64,000 bases of DNA from Pomphorhynchus laevis (lineage: Eukaryota > Acanthocephala > Palaeacanthocephala > Echinorhynchida > Pomphorhynchidae), in contig WNNJ02002980.1 in NCBI GenBank assembly GCA_012934845.2, positions 1-64,000 of the forward strand, in the 5' to 3' direction. The notes under the pieces were generated by a model, which saw nothing but the letters and a program-made list of their open reading frames with translations, did no database searches and was not told where the DNA came from. Shown here piece after piece: positions 8,625 to 18,183 of the stretch. Each line of letters begins with the position of its first letter. Position 1 is the first letter of the stretch. The translations under genes and the position numbers were made by a program.

Positions 8625-11564
8625 TTAACAATTTAAAATAATCTGTCGTTTAAAGAGCTCACGAGTTCCCGCATTTACAATATCATCGCTTAAACGATTC
8701 CATGAATTTATTATTCGTTGTCCAAATTGAATCGTCCTAGAATGTACTATTCGTTGGCGACTAAGATAAAACGAGTGACCTCGCAAAGCTCGAGTTGATC
8801 GAATGTTGAAGAGCCCACGCAACACATGGTGTTCATTGTGAAATACCTCCCATACAAGACACAGATCCCGCGAGTCACGAATATCACATAATGACTGCAT
8901 ATTTAAAGACCGAAGACGGTCCTCGTAAGGAAGTTCTCTCAAAGAATGTACTAATTTTGTTGCCCTACGTAGCACCTTCTCAAGTCGATTAATCTCATCT
9001 CTGGTTCGAGGGTATGAACATTGAGAAGCATATAACAAATGACTTAGTACAAAAGCGTTTGCAAGAACTCTAAAAGAACGTGGACTCACATAGCTGAATG
9101 ATCGGCGAAGGAAACCAACCATACGCATGGCCTTCGAACAAATGTACTCAGTGTTTTGGCGAGTGGAGAAATCATCCGTTATCAATACGCCAAGATCTTT
9201 ATAGCTCGAAACCAATTTAATCACTCGATCCCCGAGATGATATATCGGCACTGGAACAATATTACGTGATCGAATGTGCATGCAAGTGCACTTCGAGGCA
9301 TTAACAGACAGACCATTAGAACGTGCCCACTTAAGAACCGTGTCAATATCTGATTGAAGAATGTTACGATCATAATTCGACTTGATGGCTCTCCAAATTT
9401 TTAAATCGTCAGCAAATAATAATGAATGCGAACTTATTACACTGGGTAGATCGTTGATGAAAATACAAAACAGCAAAGGACCCAATACAGACCCTTGCGG
9501 GACACCGGCATTAACTGGATAATGCTCGGAAAGGGTACCGTTAATGGCGACCTGGTATGTGCGACCAGAAAGAAAGTTGCATATCCAACGAATGATAATT
9601 GGATTGATTTTTAATGCACTTATCTTCATAATCAACTTGTCATGGGGTACATGATCAAATGCTTTGGAGAAGTCAAAAAATATGACATCGACAGCATACC
9701 CCTCATCCACTATGGAACCCCAACTTTCCTGTGCCAATAAAAGGTTGGTTACTGTGGAACAGTTTTTACGGAATCCGTGCTGATTAGTAGAAAGTAACCT
9801 GTATGATTCTAGGTAGCTACTGATTATCCGATAAAGTAATCTCTCTAATACACGACACGATACAGAGGTTAAACTAACCGGTCGGTAGTTATCTACACAT
9901 GATCGATCACCTTTCTTATGAAGCGGCTTAATGATAGAGCGTTTCCATGCATTCGGGACTATACCGTAATATAATGATGCTATAAATATCCTATATAAAG
10001 GCGCAGCAATGACATCATGAAGATTCTTCAGGTATATTGAGGGAAGTAAATCTGGGCAAATCGAGCCCGACGGTTTCAGTCGTTTAAACTCTTTCATAAC
10101 ATCTTGAACTGTGAACAAGTGAAGAATATCAAAAATTGACGGATTAATACGAGTATTTTCTATACAAGGAGAAGTAGTAGCTGATACGAGAAATTTACGA
10201 CCAAATGCATTAGCAATATCGAAATGATCTACTAGAATGCGTCCATTGTTTCCAATGATAGAGCTAGAAGATCGAACATTACTTTTAAAATTTGCATATT
10301 TAAATAATATGTTAGGATTGTTGGCTGACTTTCCTATCAGTACTTGTTCAAATTGCCGCTTTTTAAGTCTCTTGAGATATGTGAAATGATTCCGACACTT
10401 TTTAAATGACCTATAATCAGTTTCTCCATTCCTATACCTTACGAATTTTTGCTTCTTGGATCTCAATGCATCTTGAAGCTCCTTATCAAACCAAGGATTT
10501 GTGCGTGCACGGGCAGTTGCTACCTTACGAGGTGAGAAACGTAGAAGGAGCGATATCATTAGAGTTTCAAATTGTTGCCAAGATGATTCAACTCCAAAAA
10601 TCAATGGATCATACCAATTTGTACCGAGAAGGGATTGACGTACTAAACTGTAATTGGTTTTGAAACATTGTACTGACATACATGAAGACTCAGGTTGTGA
10701 CAATATATTAGATAAGTTTGTATTAAAGCGAATAACAGAATGATCAGAGCTGCCTAAGGGATCCAAATATGTTATACCGGTGATCAAATATTTATCGGAA
10801 GTAAGACAAATATCAAGCAAAGATTGATGGTCTCCAGAGGAACGAGTAAACATTGAGACATGTTGCGTTAGATTAAGAAAATTGATAGTATCAAGGAATG
10901 CTGATGAATAATTATTGTTATTTAAGCATATGTAGTTAGTCCAGTCTATAGAAGGCATATTTAGATCACCCACTACTACCACATTACTACGGGATCCAAA
11001 CTTTAATAATGTATCAACTATGGAACAAACATCCATTCTTGGACTACGATATATAAGACCAATAGTAACTAACACATGACCGGACAGTAATATATTGCCC
11101 CATAGTGTTTCTGTACCACCTTCAGACTTGGCACTTAAGGTCATAAACGCTACACTATTATGTAAATATAAAATTACCCCACCTCCTCTCTTTCCGGTCC
11201 TATCGACACGATAAGAAGAATAATTAGCTATTTCAATCTCGTGATCAGATATATCGGAGTTAAGCCAGCTTTCTGTTATTGCTATTAACAAGGGCTGGGA
11301 ATATTGAATACGTTGCTTCAATTCGTGAATTTTATTAAGAAGACTGCGTGCGTTAGTATACAAGATCACAGAACTATAGCCTATTGAAGCACATGTGTTA
11401 TTTCCCTTACTGTTAGCACTATTGGATTTCGCCAGAGCAGACCACAACGGTGATTGATAATAAACAATGTCATCTAAGTAATCACATGCATTTGTAATGG
11501 GTATGTTGGATAAGCTAGAAGCGACGAGAGGAGCTAAATCTAATCCACAAACAGCGGAGTCCAA
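8625..11564 (-). CDS. LINE B ORF2: AP endonuclease and reverse transcriptase
   Basis: A 979-codon open frame. The endonuclease occupies about residues 65-280: NARSLLNK, TESW with E98, GGGVILYL, VVVVGDLNMPSIDW with D200/N202, and SSDH near 272-275. The RT lies at about 540-800: NYRPVSL, FFDFSKAFD, GVPQGSVLGPLLF and the catalytic FADD at 717-720, with Phe in place of the usual Tyr. A C-terminal region follows, of the kind seen in CR1-group LINEs. The start codon at 11564 overlaps the ORF1 end. All catalytic landmarks I can place are present, so the protein is plausibly functional in target-primed reverse transcription. Confidence 0.92.
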   Translation of the reverse strand: MDSAVCGLDLAPLVASSLSNIPITNACDYLDDIVYYQSPLWSALAKSNSANSKGNNTCASIGYSSVILYTNARSLLNKIHELKQRIQYSQPLLIAITESWLNSDISDHEIEIANYSSYRVDRTGKRGGGVILYLHNSVAFMTLSAKSEGGTETLWGNILLSGHVLVTIGLIYRSPRMDVCSIVDTLLKFGSRSNVVVVGDLNMPSIDWTNYICLNNNNYSSAFLDTINFLNLTQHVSMFTRSSGDHQSLLDICLTSDKYLITGITYLDPLGSSDHSVIRFNTNLSNILSQPESSCMSVQCFKTNYSLVRQSLLGTNWYDPLIFGVESSWQQFETLMISLLLRFSPRKVATARARTNPWFDKELQDALRSKKQKFVRYRNGETDYRSFKKCRNHFTYLKRLKKRQFEQVLIGKSANNPNILFKYANFKSNVRSSSSIIGNNGRILVDHFDIANAFGRKFLVSATTSPCIENTRINPSIFDILHLFTVQDVMKEFKRLKPSGSICPDLLPSIYLKNLHDVIAAPLYRIFIASLYYGIVPNAWKRSIIKPLHKKGDRSCVDNYRPVSLTSVSCRVLERLLYRIISSYLESYRLLSTNQHGFRKNCSTVTNLLLAQESWGSIVDEGYAVDVIFFDFSKAFDHVPHDKLIMKISALKINPIIIRWICNFLSGRTYQVAINGTLSEHYPVNAGVPQGSVLGPLLFCIFINDLPSVISSHSLLFADDLKIWRAIKSNYDRNILQSDIDTVLKWARSNGLSVNASKCTCMHIRSRNIVPVPIYHLGDRVIKLVSSYKDLGVLITDDFSTRQNTEYICSKAMRMVGFLRRSFSYVSPRSFRVLANAFVLSHLLYASQCSYPRTRDEINRLEKVLRRATKLVHSLRELPYEDRLRSLNMQSLCDIRDSRDLCLVWEVFHNEHHVLRGLFNIRSTRALRGHSFYLSRQRIVHSRTIQFGQRIINSWNRLSDDIVNAGTRELFKRQIILNC

Positions 11565-12811
11565 TTCAAGCGAGTCCCTCGTCGCACAATTTGAAAATTC
11601 CGAATTCTTAAGTTTGTTTCTCCTGCATCTAAGCGCGATCTCAATAATTGTCTAACCTCTCGAAGACGTTCACGTTCATACTTGTCAAGATCATTTAGTA
11701 ATCTAACGGGAGAACCTTTAAGATAATAGGAGTTGCTCAGAATAGTTTTGGCAGCCGCTGCGTCGGTAAAAATTGCTTTTAATAATCTAGGATGATTATT
11801 CTGCTTTTTACCAATTCGAAACAAAGCTAATAGTTTAATTTTGGACGTTACCTCTTTCGGTGACGCTACCAAAATGGTTGATAGTATCACACGAACTTTG
11901 GATAAGTCGTCATCTAATCTATGTTGTATGTTGACCGAGATAGATTCAGGTATATTAGTGAAAACGATAGCGCGAGAATGATCATGATATTTGCGTACGC
12001 GGGAAAAGTGCTGCTCAGAGGAAATCACTGATTTTCCATCAAGATTATGTGAAGATCTATCAATGACTCCAGTTATTTGGCATGTATCAGGTATAACACT
12101 TGCCAATGACTCGAATTGATTAGAATCTTTGTGATTAAGAGACACTTCATCTGACTGACCCGGAATGTTAACATATGTAGAGCGCTTAGGTGAATAAGCA
12201 TTGATTGGATCAGTAAATATATCTGGATTAGTAAGAGGTGCAGAGAAGCTTGAATTGATATCGGATTTACTGTACGATCGTTGTAGGTTTCCACTATCCA
12301 AATTTCCGTTATTGATAAGATTGTCATTGTCTAAACTGTTATTTTCGATAATCGGTGATGCTTCATCGATTAATGAGTTGGATGTTCGATTCAATGATTC
12401 ATTTTCGATTCGCAGGAAGTCTGTGGCAACATGTTGCTCTTGCAATGTTTGAGAATTGTCTGTAAATCGAGCGCTTTCTTTATTTGATGATAATAATTGT
12501 TCTTTTCGATGTTTGCCACATTTTTGTTCGAATTGTATTTTACTAACATCTTTGTCACAAACGATACTATTTGAATTGTCATGGCTGATAGACGATTGAT
12601 CATTCTTTGAAACTATCAAATCTTTACGAAAAGATGCTGAACAAAATCCGCATAGAAAATCTCTATCAAGAAAATTTGAAGGAAGACGAATAGGTAGCCA
12701 AACAGTAGTCCACACAGGGCAATCGGCCATGGAACACTCTACATAATGCTGGGATCCATTATCATTCACAGTCGATTTTGTCGTTTTCCTCCGTTTCCCC
12801 ATTTTGATCAT
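11540..12811 (-). CDS. LINE B ORF1: cysteine-rich RNA-binding protein
   Basis: A 423-codon open frame beginning MIKMGKRRKTT; an in-frame Met at residue 4 is an equally good start. The head has C26-x4-C31-x22-C54-x2-C57 around CPVWTTVW and DFLCGFC, a PHD-like or treble-clef-like zinc-finger pattern. Residues of about 80-270 are Asn/Ser-rich and probably disordered. The C-terminal third has RAIVFTNIPES and LRIRNFQIVRR and resembles the ORF1 C-terminal domains of CR1-group LINEs. Zinc binding is inferred from spacing only. Its end overlaps ORF2 by 25 bases in another frame. Confidence 0.88.
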   Translation of the reverse strand: MIKMGKRRKTTKSTVNDNGSQHYVECSMADCPVWTTVWLPIRLPSNFLDRDFLCGFCSASFRKDLIVSKNDQSSISHDNSNSIVCDKDVSKIQFEQKCGKHRKEQLLSSNKESARFTDNSQTLQEQHVATDFLRIENESLNRTSNSLIDEASPIIENNSLDNDNLINNGNLDSGNLQRSYSKSDINSSFSAPLTNPDIFTDPINAYSPKRSTYVNIPGQSDEVSLNHKDSNQFESLASVIPDTCQITGVIDRSSHNLDGKSVISSEQHFSRVRKYHDHSRAIVFTNIPESISVNIQHRLDDDLSKVRVILSTILVASPKEVTSKIKLLALFRIGKKQNNHPRLLKAIFTDAAAAKTILSNSYYLKGSPVRLLNDLDKYERERLREVRQLLRSRLDAGETNLRIRNFQIVRRGTRLNWTPLFVD

Positions 12812-13132
12812 TACAGTTCAGATTGCTGAACTGAATTGTATGTTTATTAGAAACCAAAAATATGCACACTAGTCAGAGCCCTTGTATCTCGGGATGACTG
12901 CTTGAATTTTGGTTTAAACTTGTCCCAAATTTTGTAGATTATTATTGTATAATAATTGTAAGTGTTTTGTAAGAGTTTTGTAAGAGTTTTTATAACCAAG
13001 ACTTTTTTAATTTATCAGTCGTCTTCTTGTGTATTTTATTGTAATTAAACTGAATACTTATAACTTTTTGTATGTTATTTTATCTCAAACTTTTTTTTAA
13101 GCTCAAATGTATGAGCTTAAACTTTTTTAAGC

Positions 13133-13371
13133 TTAGTATGATCTATTGAAATAGGGGTAAATTGACCACCTTCCAGTACTTCTTTACCGAATTTAATGTA
13201 ATCATTGCGATCCAGCACCACCATTGCTTTTCCTTTGTCTGATCGGCATATAGCTAAATTATCGTTGTTGTGTAGTTCTTTTAAAGAATTGATCACAGAT
13301 CTGTCGATATTAGGGGTGCCTCAAGGTTCAGTATTGGGTCCATTGTTATTTAGTGTCTACATCAACGATAT
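13133..13371. repeat. 239-bp duplication, left copy
   Basis: Identical by eye to 13844-14082. It contains PLE sequence (minus) followed by the first about 60 bases of LINE E (plus). It is wedged between the 5' end of LINE B and the PLE RT core. The absence of visible differences makes it recent. Confidence 0.95.
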
Positions 13372-14005
13372 GGTTTTTGTCAAATGGTTTTTGTTAATGC
13401 AGAACGAGATGAGTTCAAACCATTCAGAAAAATCGAGTGTCCAGTTATGTTCCTTATCAGTCAGTAAATTACTCGCGAGTGTTATAGCATCAACCAGGGA
13501 TACATTAGTAAATAGTGATATTACATCTACGGTAATTAGGTGATAATCGTGATTCAGATTCTTAACTCGAGTCGCAAAATCAGGTCCGTCTTTAATGGAT
13601 GCTTCAGTCATACCCATGTGCAGCTGTAGTTTTTTATTAATGAATTTTGCTAGTTTATGACTAAAGCTGTTGTACGTGGCGATAACTGGTTGTACGGAAC
13701 GAACAGATTTATGTATTTTATGAAGCAAATACATGAATGAATGTATAGCATTACTAGATCTAATGAGTCTATAGCCCGAAAGAGGTATTTTTTCGGCTTT
13801 GTATAAGTTAAGCATATACTTGATAAATTTTATTTTCATTGAATTAGTATGATCTATTGAAATAGGGGTAAATTGACCACCTTCCAGTACTTCTTTACCG
13901 AATTTAATGTAATCATTGCGATCCAGCACCACCATTGCTTTTCCTTTGTCTGATCGGCATATAGCTAAATTATCGTTGTTGTGTAGTTCTTTTAAAGAAT
14001 TGATC
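13372..14005 (-). pseudogene. PLE reverse transcriptase, N-terminal core
   Basis: A minus-strand frame with SDKGKAMVVLDRNDY, YLLHKIHKSVRSVQPVIATYNS and ITVDVISLFTNVSL, the hallmark order of Penelope-like RT motifs. The coding frame ends at CINKNHLTKT, where sequence switches to the 239-bp duplication and then LINE B. The next RT part is found at 8252-8518. Upstream coding continues beyond LINE E at 15048. The gene is disrupted by insertions rather than badly eroded. Confidence 0.85.
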
Positions 14006-14082
14006 ACAGATCTGTCGATATTAGGGGTGCCTCAAGGTTCAGTATTGGGTCCATTGTTATTTAGTGTCTACATCAACGATAT
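13844..14082. repeat. 239-bp duplication, right (source) copy
   Basis: This copy sits in its expected context, PLE sequence running into LINE E, so I take it as the source of 13133-13371. The two copies are 711 bases apart in direct orientation. Confidence 0.95.
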
Positions 14083-15020
14083 CCCGGAATTTATTGATTC
14101 TCGGATGCTTTTATATGCAGACGATTTGAAAATCTGGCGGGCAATTCGTTCACCCAATGATATAGTCAAACTGCAACGGGATATCGATGAAGTGGAAAAT
14201 TGGGCTCTGCTCAATAGGTTGATTGTAAATATATCAAAATGCAAACATTTACGTGTTCGTGGCAGAAATGCTCAATCTTTAGTTAATTATAGCTTTCAAA
14301 GCAGTGATATAGAACGAGTGAACAAATATAAGGACTTGGGAGTGTGGATAAACAGTGATTTGAGTACCGTCACACATACTGAACATGCTTGTTCAAATGC
14401 GTTGAGGATAATCGGTCAACTTCGACGCACTTTCATTGCACTCAATCAATTTGCCCTACGTCCGCTAATATTTGCTCATGTGTTGAGCCGTCTTCTATAT
14501 GCTGCGCCGTGTGTGTATCCCCAAAATTCAAAAGAACACATTAGTTCAGAGAGGGTACTTCATAGAGCTACCAAGCTAGCACCGCAACTGAAATTTTTGT
14601 CGTACCCTGATCGATTAAAAGCACTTAGACTTGAGATTGTCACGTGGACCCGCCGGTACATCGATATGAGTATGGTCTGGCAAATTCTTAATGATTTGGA
14701 TCATCCACTTCGAGATTGTCTTCATTTGCGCTCATCCAATATCCTCCGAGGCCATGGTTTAACCCTGCGACGTGAAAGGATAAGAAAATCACGAGCTGTC
14801 CAATTTGATCAGCGAGTTGTATCTCTGTGGAATAGGCTTGGAGAGTCAACAGTGTGCAGTAGCAATATCACCGAATTCAAAAAGAAATTACGGATGGAGG
14901 ATGCCATGGGGAAAGGTGCTTTTCCGTATTTGTGATACTTTTATTATATTTTCTTTTTTTTCTGCAGTGAACCAGCCAATTAAGCCATGCTTTTATGTGC
15001 TGTTGAAACATTAATAATAA
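14020..15020 (+). mobile_element. LINE family E, 5'-truncated CR1/L2-like
   Basis: A plus-strand LINE piece inserted in the PLE. It starts inside the RT at LGVPQGSVLGPLLF, so everything upstream is lost. The coding part runs to 14935. A short 3' UTR ends near 15020 in an AATAATAATATTAT tail like families B and C. The protein shares many C-terminal blocks with B and C (for example LYADDLKIWR and LRGHG), so it is a related family. Confidence 0.85.
14023..14935 (+). pseudogene. LINE E ORF2 C-terminal part
   Basis: About 300 codons without a stop: GVPQGSVLGPLLFSVYINDI, the LYADDLKIW catalytic box, and the C-terminal region with SNALRIIGQLRR, LLYAAPCVYPQ and FDQRVVSLWNRL. It reads from the 5' truncation point straight to a stop at 14933-14935. 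An upstream ATG in the flanking PLE sequence (13916) makes a longer chimeric frame, which I regard as accidental. It cannot be autonomous, since endonuclease and fingers are missing. Confidence 0.8.
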
Positions 15021-15047
15021 TATTATAGACTGAACGAGTTGACATAT

Positions 15048-15582
15048 TCATGTTATTAGCATAAGACTGGATGATCTTCTGGGAAACATTATTAGAGGGG
15101 AAAGATCAACATGAGATAGATCCTGAAGTATCTTCTCCACTCCAACATAAATGTCAACAACATCATATTTTATAAATAAAACAAAATTAGGGCCGAGTGA
15201 CAATGCTGCTGTTTCTGATTCGCTCAGAGAATATGATGACCAATTATATACTACAGGTTTGGCGAAGTCAACCACTTGGTGAAAGCCTAGGAAGTGCTGG
15301 TAAAGATTGAGTATGCCGTTTTAGGAGATTACAAATCTTGAACTGGTGATTTTTACGGATGACATATTCACGTTGAGTCAATCGGGATTGCAAATATATG
15401 CGGGTAAGTTTAAAATGTGTTTTATTTCTAGACCATAAAGATGACGTGCCGTAGTGCCGTCGAAATATCGGATTTTTGTAATCACATAAATATTTCTGTT
15501 TCCTCGTCTTCTTGTAATAAAATGAATTTGATGTGGAGTACAGTTGTGACGCTGAATCTGCTTTACTGTATGATATTATCAA
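15048..15582 (-). pseudogene. PLE N-terminal coding region
   Basis: Two overlapping minus-strand frames. One (15048-15275) contains YSLSESETAALSLGPNF, matching the block before the RT in Penelope-like proteins. The other (15268-15582) encodes a basic region with LQSRLTQREYVIRKNHQF. They are joined by a frameshift near 15270. Together they mark the 5' coding end of the split element; the terminal repeat overlaps this part at 15420-15520. Confidence 0.7.
15434..15466 (+). ncRNA. Degenerate hammerhead-like motif in the opposite PLE terminus
   Basis: The plus strand reads AAAGAT, GACG, an 11-base loop, CGTC and GAAA, the same hairpin as at 7343-7365 but with a degenerate CUGANGA box. Its position in the inverted terminal repeat supports the pairing of the two ends. 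Confidence 0.35.
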
Positions 15583-15701
15583 TGATATGATCCTTTATCA
15601 ACATTTTACGAATTTACTAGTACTGACCGTTCTAAATCGATAAAACATCGATTTTAAAAAAGAATTAATAAAAAAATTAATAAAAAGTCTAAAAAATTTA
15701 G

Positions 15702-15786
15702 TGATGCACTTTTGGTTGGAGAGTATCGCTTCAGATATCGCGTCATATATCGCTGTAATACACCTCAACCAAAAGTGCACCACACC
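15702..15786. repeat. Small inverted repeat (MITE-like hairpin)
   Basis: Arms of about 19 bases, TGCACTTTTGGTTG and its complement, are separated by about 47 bases. No target duplication was found. It could be a miniature foldback or a transcribed hairpin. Confidence 0.7.
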
Positions 15787-15789
15787 AAA

Positions 15790-16480
15790 ATTGAGTACAT
15801 CTGAATGACGTAGTCTAATTGATTAGTGTACGGCAAAGCCAGCATTCACGTTCAACAACAAAATATTCGAGCAGACTGACGGTGGTAGTGATAGGCTATC
15901 CGCTTGATCTAGCATTTGCAGATTTATAATGACAGTATATTCTGTATTTGACAAAGACCCAGAAGCGTTTAATGTAAGAACGATGCCCAATAGAATGGAC
16001 AGTGACGTACGAAAATCTACAGTGGTATTAGCTTTTTTGATGTTCAAAGCTATAGACATGAACGCTCAATACACACGACGGTATATAGAAAACCTCTCAT
16101 AATGTGGGCACTACATGCTTGATCATCTCATAACCCCGCCCAACATAAAATATCTGCAGCAATATAAGTTGATTATTCTGCAACAATACATCTACCAAAC
16201 ACGACGAGAGCGACATAATTCGGAAGTATTTATTATTAGCGACACAATTATTACAGTTATGTACCAATTCGCTACATAACTGTAATTACTCAAAATGGAC
16301 AATTGAAAATTCGTATAAAAAAGAATATTGTTCTCGTTATACAATACCTACCACCTCGGACAACACGCCTAAACAGTACATTAGCTCTAGCTATATCAAC
16401 AAATTTCTCAGGTAGCTCGTGAATAAACTAGAGAACATGCTATAAATTTGAAGGCAGCTTAATGTTTATTATAAGAGAGG
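15790..16480. other. Spacer, no gene supported
   Basis: A 78-codon minus-strand frame at 15823-16059 exists but has no recognisable domain or conserved copy. I see nothing else in this stretch. Confidence 0.45.
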
Positions 16481-16481
16481 T

Positions 16482-16632
16482 GTCACTCTTGATGGGATTT
16501 TCAAGCTCAAACCTCACAGACCAGACAGTAGCTTCGTGTATGCTATACCTTGTGCTAATTGTAATAGAACATATGTTGGTCAGACCAAGCAAGATCTTAC
16601 CAAGAGAATCTACCAACATAAGTATTGTTTAA
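16482..16632 (+). pseudogene. Second PLE fragment: GIY-YIG domain
   Basis: The plus strand encodes FVYAIPCANCNRTYVGQTKQ and TKRIYQHKYCLK, a GIY-YIG domain with the cysteine pair, clearly different from the copy at 7.5-7.9 kb. The fragment ends abruptly where LINE A RT sequence begins at 16633, and the open frame runs straight across that junction. Confidence 0.8.
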
Positions 16633-17450
16633 AACGAGACAAGGCTCTATATAGTGTTCTCATCTCCCTCGACCTCTCCTCCGCATTCGACATTGTCAAC
16701 CACTCCGTCCTCCTTTCTCGCCTTCGTTATGATTACGGCTTTTCTTCCTCCTCCGTAGCTTGGTTCATTCCCACGTTTATCTGCTCTTCTGCCTCTACTA
16801 CTACCAGGTTTGTCCGTCCACCACTACGTAATCGTTTTCCTTCGCGCGATCGATGCATTATCATATCTAATTTAAAGGTTTCCGAATCTGCTTCTCCTCA
16901 ATGTCGCCTCGATGATGTATCTGCTTTCAGGTCTATCCTAGCAACCATTCTTCCTGATAATAATCCATCCCTCTTCAATAATATCGCTCCTGTATCTTTG
17001 ATCCGTTTAAACGAATCCAGTAAATCCAATCATCTCAGTCCTCCACTCCTAAAAATCGTTTTCCGACATAGTTCACATGCATCCTTGGTATTTTCTCAAC
17101 GTTTTAAACTTCTTACCACTTCATCTACTTGCCGTATCTTTCCTGACCGCTTATCTTCTGATATTGCCCAGCTAAATTTAGCTCGCATTGAGAAACATCG
17201 ACGCGAAACAAACGGCGAGTCATCCTTATCTTTACGTAAAATCAACGGAAATTTTCACGTTGTGCACACAAGGCCAAAATTCGATGGCGTCCCATCTCTC
17301 CCCCTTGTATTATTCGCTAGTCGATCTCGCTCCTAAGCATACTTTTCGTCTTAGTCTATTCAACACTCGCTTCATTCTTCATAAAGCTGATATGCTCCTT
17401 GATATCTTCGATCAATTATCTATCGATATTCTCTCAATTATACGACACAA
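16633..17450 (+). mobile_element. Scrambled LINE A fragment (RT piece, then ORF1, then ORF2 start)
   Basis: Positions 16633-16765 encode a mid-RT block (ALYSVLISLDLSSAFD to SVAWF). They are followed directly by the ORF1 C-terminal half (16765-17336: RCIIISNL, LARIEKHRRETNGE) and then the ORF2 start (17284 to about 17450, MASHLSPLYY, FNTRFILHKAD). This order is impossible in one LINE A copy, so it is a chimera of two templates or two nested copies. ORF1 is open here, better preserved than in the 2.5-6.7 kb copy, and again overlaps ORF2. Confidence 0.8.
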
Positions 17451-18055
17451 CTTCCTTCGGGATCTAATTGCAAAAGAGCTAAAAGGGATTTGCGACCCCG
17501 TTTCTCTGGAACCTACACTGCAACCGCTTCCAGACGGAGTAACATTCGCAACAAATTCGACAGCCAGGGAACATAACGCTAGAGTAGATATTTCTTGCTA
17601 TGGGTTGTTTAGTATTTCGGAGCGGTCCCTATTGGACATTTGCGTTTACAATCACCTTGCTTCGTCCTACTCAACATCAATGCCGCGAAATCACTTTCAC
17701 TACCACGAACAAAGGAAAACCAGAAAATACGGTGAACGTATATCACGATTTGAAAGAGCTTGTTTTTTTTCCTATAATTTTTGCAGCTAACGGTGGAGCT
17801 GGTGAAATAGCTTCAAAGGTATTAGGACAAATATGCAGGCGTCAATCTATAAAATCTGCTCGGCCATACAACGAATGCATGCGTGATTTGAGGATCAAAA
17901 CGGGACTAGCGCTAGCAAGAGCAGCATCATTACAAGTCCGCTGCACTCCGTTGAGTAATATGTCGAGACAATGTGCTTGACAGTGTAAGAATTTTAAATG
18001 ACTTTTCTAGTTTGTAGAACATTTTATTTCTTTAAAAAAAATATTATTAAAAAAG
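17441..18055 (+). mobile_element. 5'-truncated RLE-type LINE fragment (family F-like)
   Basis: Coding remains match the C-terminal restriction-like endonuclease (RLE) region of family F: RHNFLRDLIAKEL, HNARVDISCYG, LLDICVYNHLASS, HEQRKTRKYGERI and then GGAGEIASKV. The reading frame changes near 17750, so the piece is broken. RLE-type LINEs cut their target with this domain. LINE C begins immediately downstream at about 18066 and may have inserted into the 3' tail. Confidence 0.8.
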
Positions 18056-18183
18056 TTATATCAAGATATTATTATTATTATTATCAATAGACAACAAAGT
18101 GAGCAGCAAGGCTCATTACAAGTTGCGTCACAATCAGAAAAGTAAATGTAGAAAATGAAAATGTAGAGTGTACTTTCTATTGT

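Larger units (their letters stand above)
8519..13132 (-). mobile_element. LINE family B, full-length CR1/L2-like, apparently intact
   Basis: A 4.6-kb minus-strand LINE inserted in the PLE. It ends 3' in an ATA/AAT repeat (8519-8538) and starts 5' with A-rich sequence and GTTTGAGATAAAATAACAT (about 13070-13090). ORF1 (11540-12811) and ORF2 (8625-11564) are both uninterrupted and overlap by 25 bases. An AT-rich 5' UTR of about 300 bases precedes ORF1. The left PLE flank has CATTTGA-like sequence on both sides, a possible TSD. A 239-bp copy of nearby sequence sits at the 5' junction. Intact ORFs suggest recent activity. Confidence 0.9.
7293..15590 (-). mobile_element. Penelope-like element (PLE), split by nested LINEs
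   Basis: Minus-strand pieces appear in order: N-terminal region (15048-15582), RT core (13372-14005), RT YVDD part (8252-8518) and GIY-YIG endonuclease (7544-7894). Two LINEs interrupt it, B at 8519-13132 and E at about 14020-15020. Positions 7293-7381 resemble the reverse complement of 15420-15520 at roughly 85 percent by eye, so the ends carry an inverted repeat, consistent with the repeated termini known in Penelope elements. Both termini hold a CTGAAGAT-hairpin-GAAATA motif or a derivative of it. Frameshifts occur in the N-terminal part. Confidence 0.8.

Noticed and set aside
13205-13543. 112-codon frame with RT motif GVPQGSVLGP as a separate gene
   Set aside because: It is a by-product of the 239-bp duplication joining antisense PLE to the start of LINE E.
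15823-16059. 78-codon minus-strand frame
   Set aside because: No domain, no second copy and no gene-like context.
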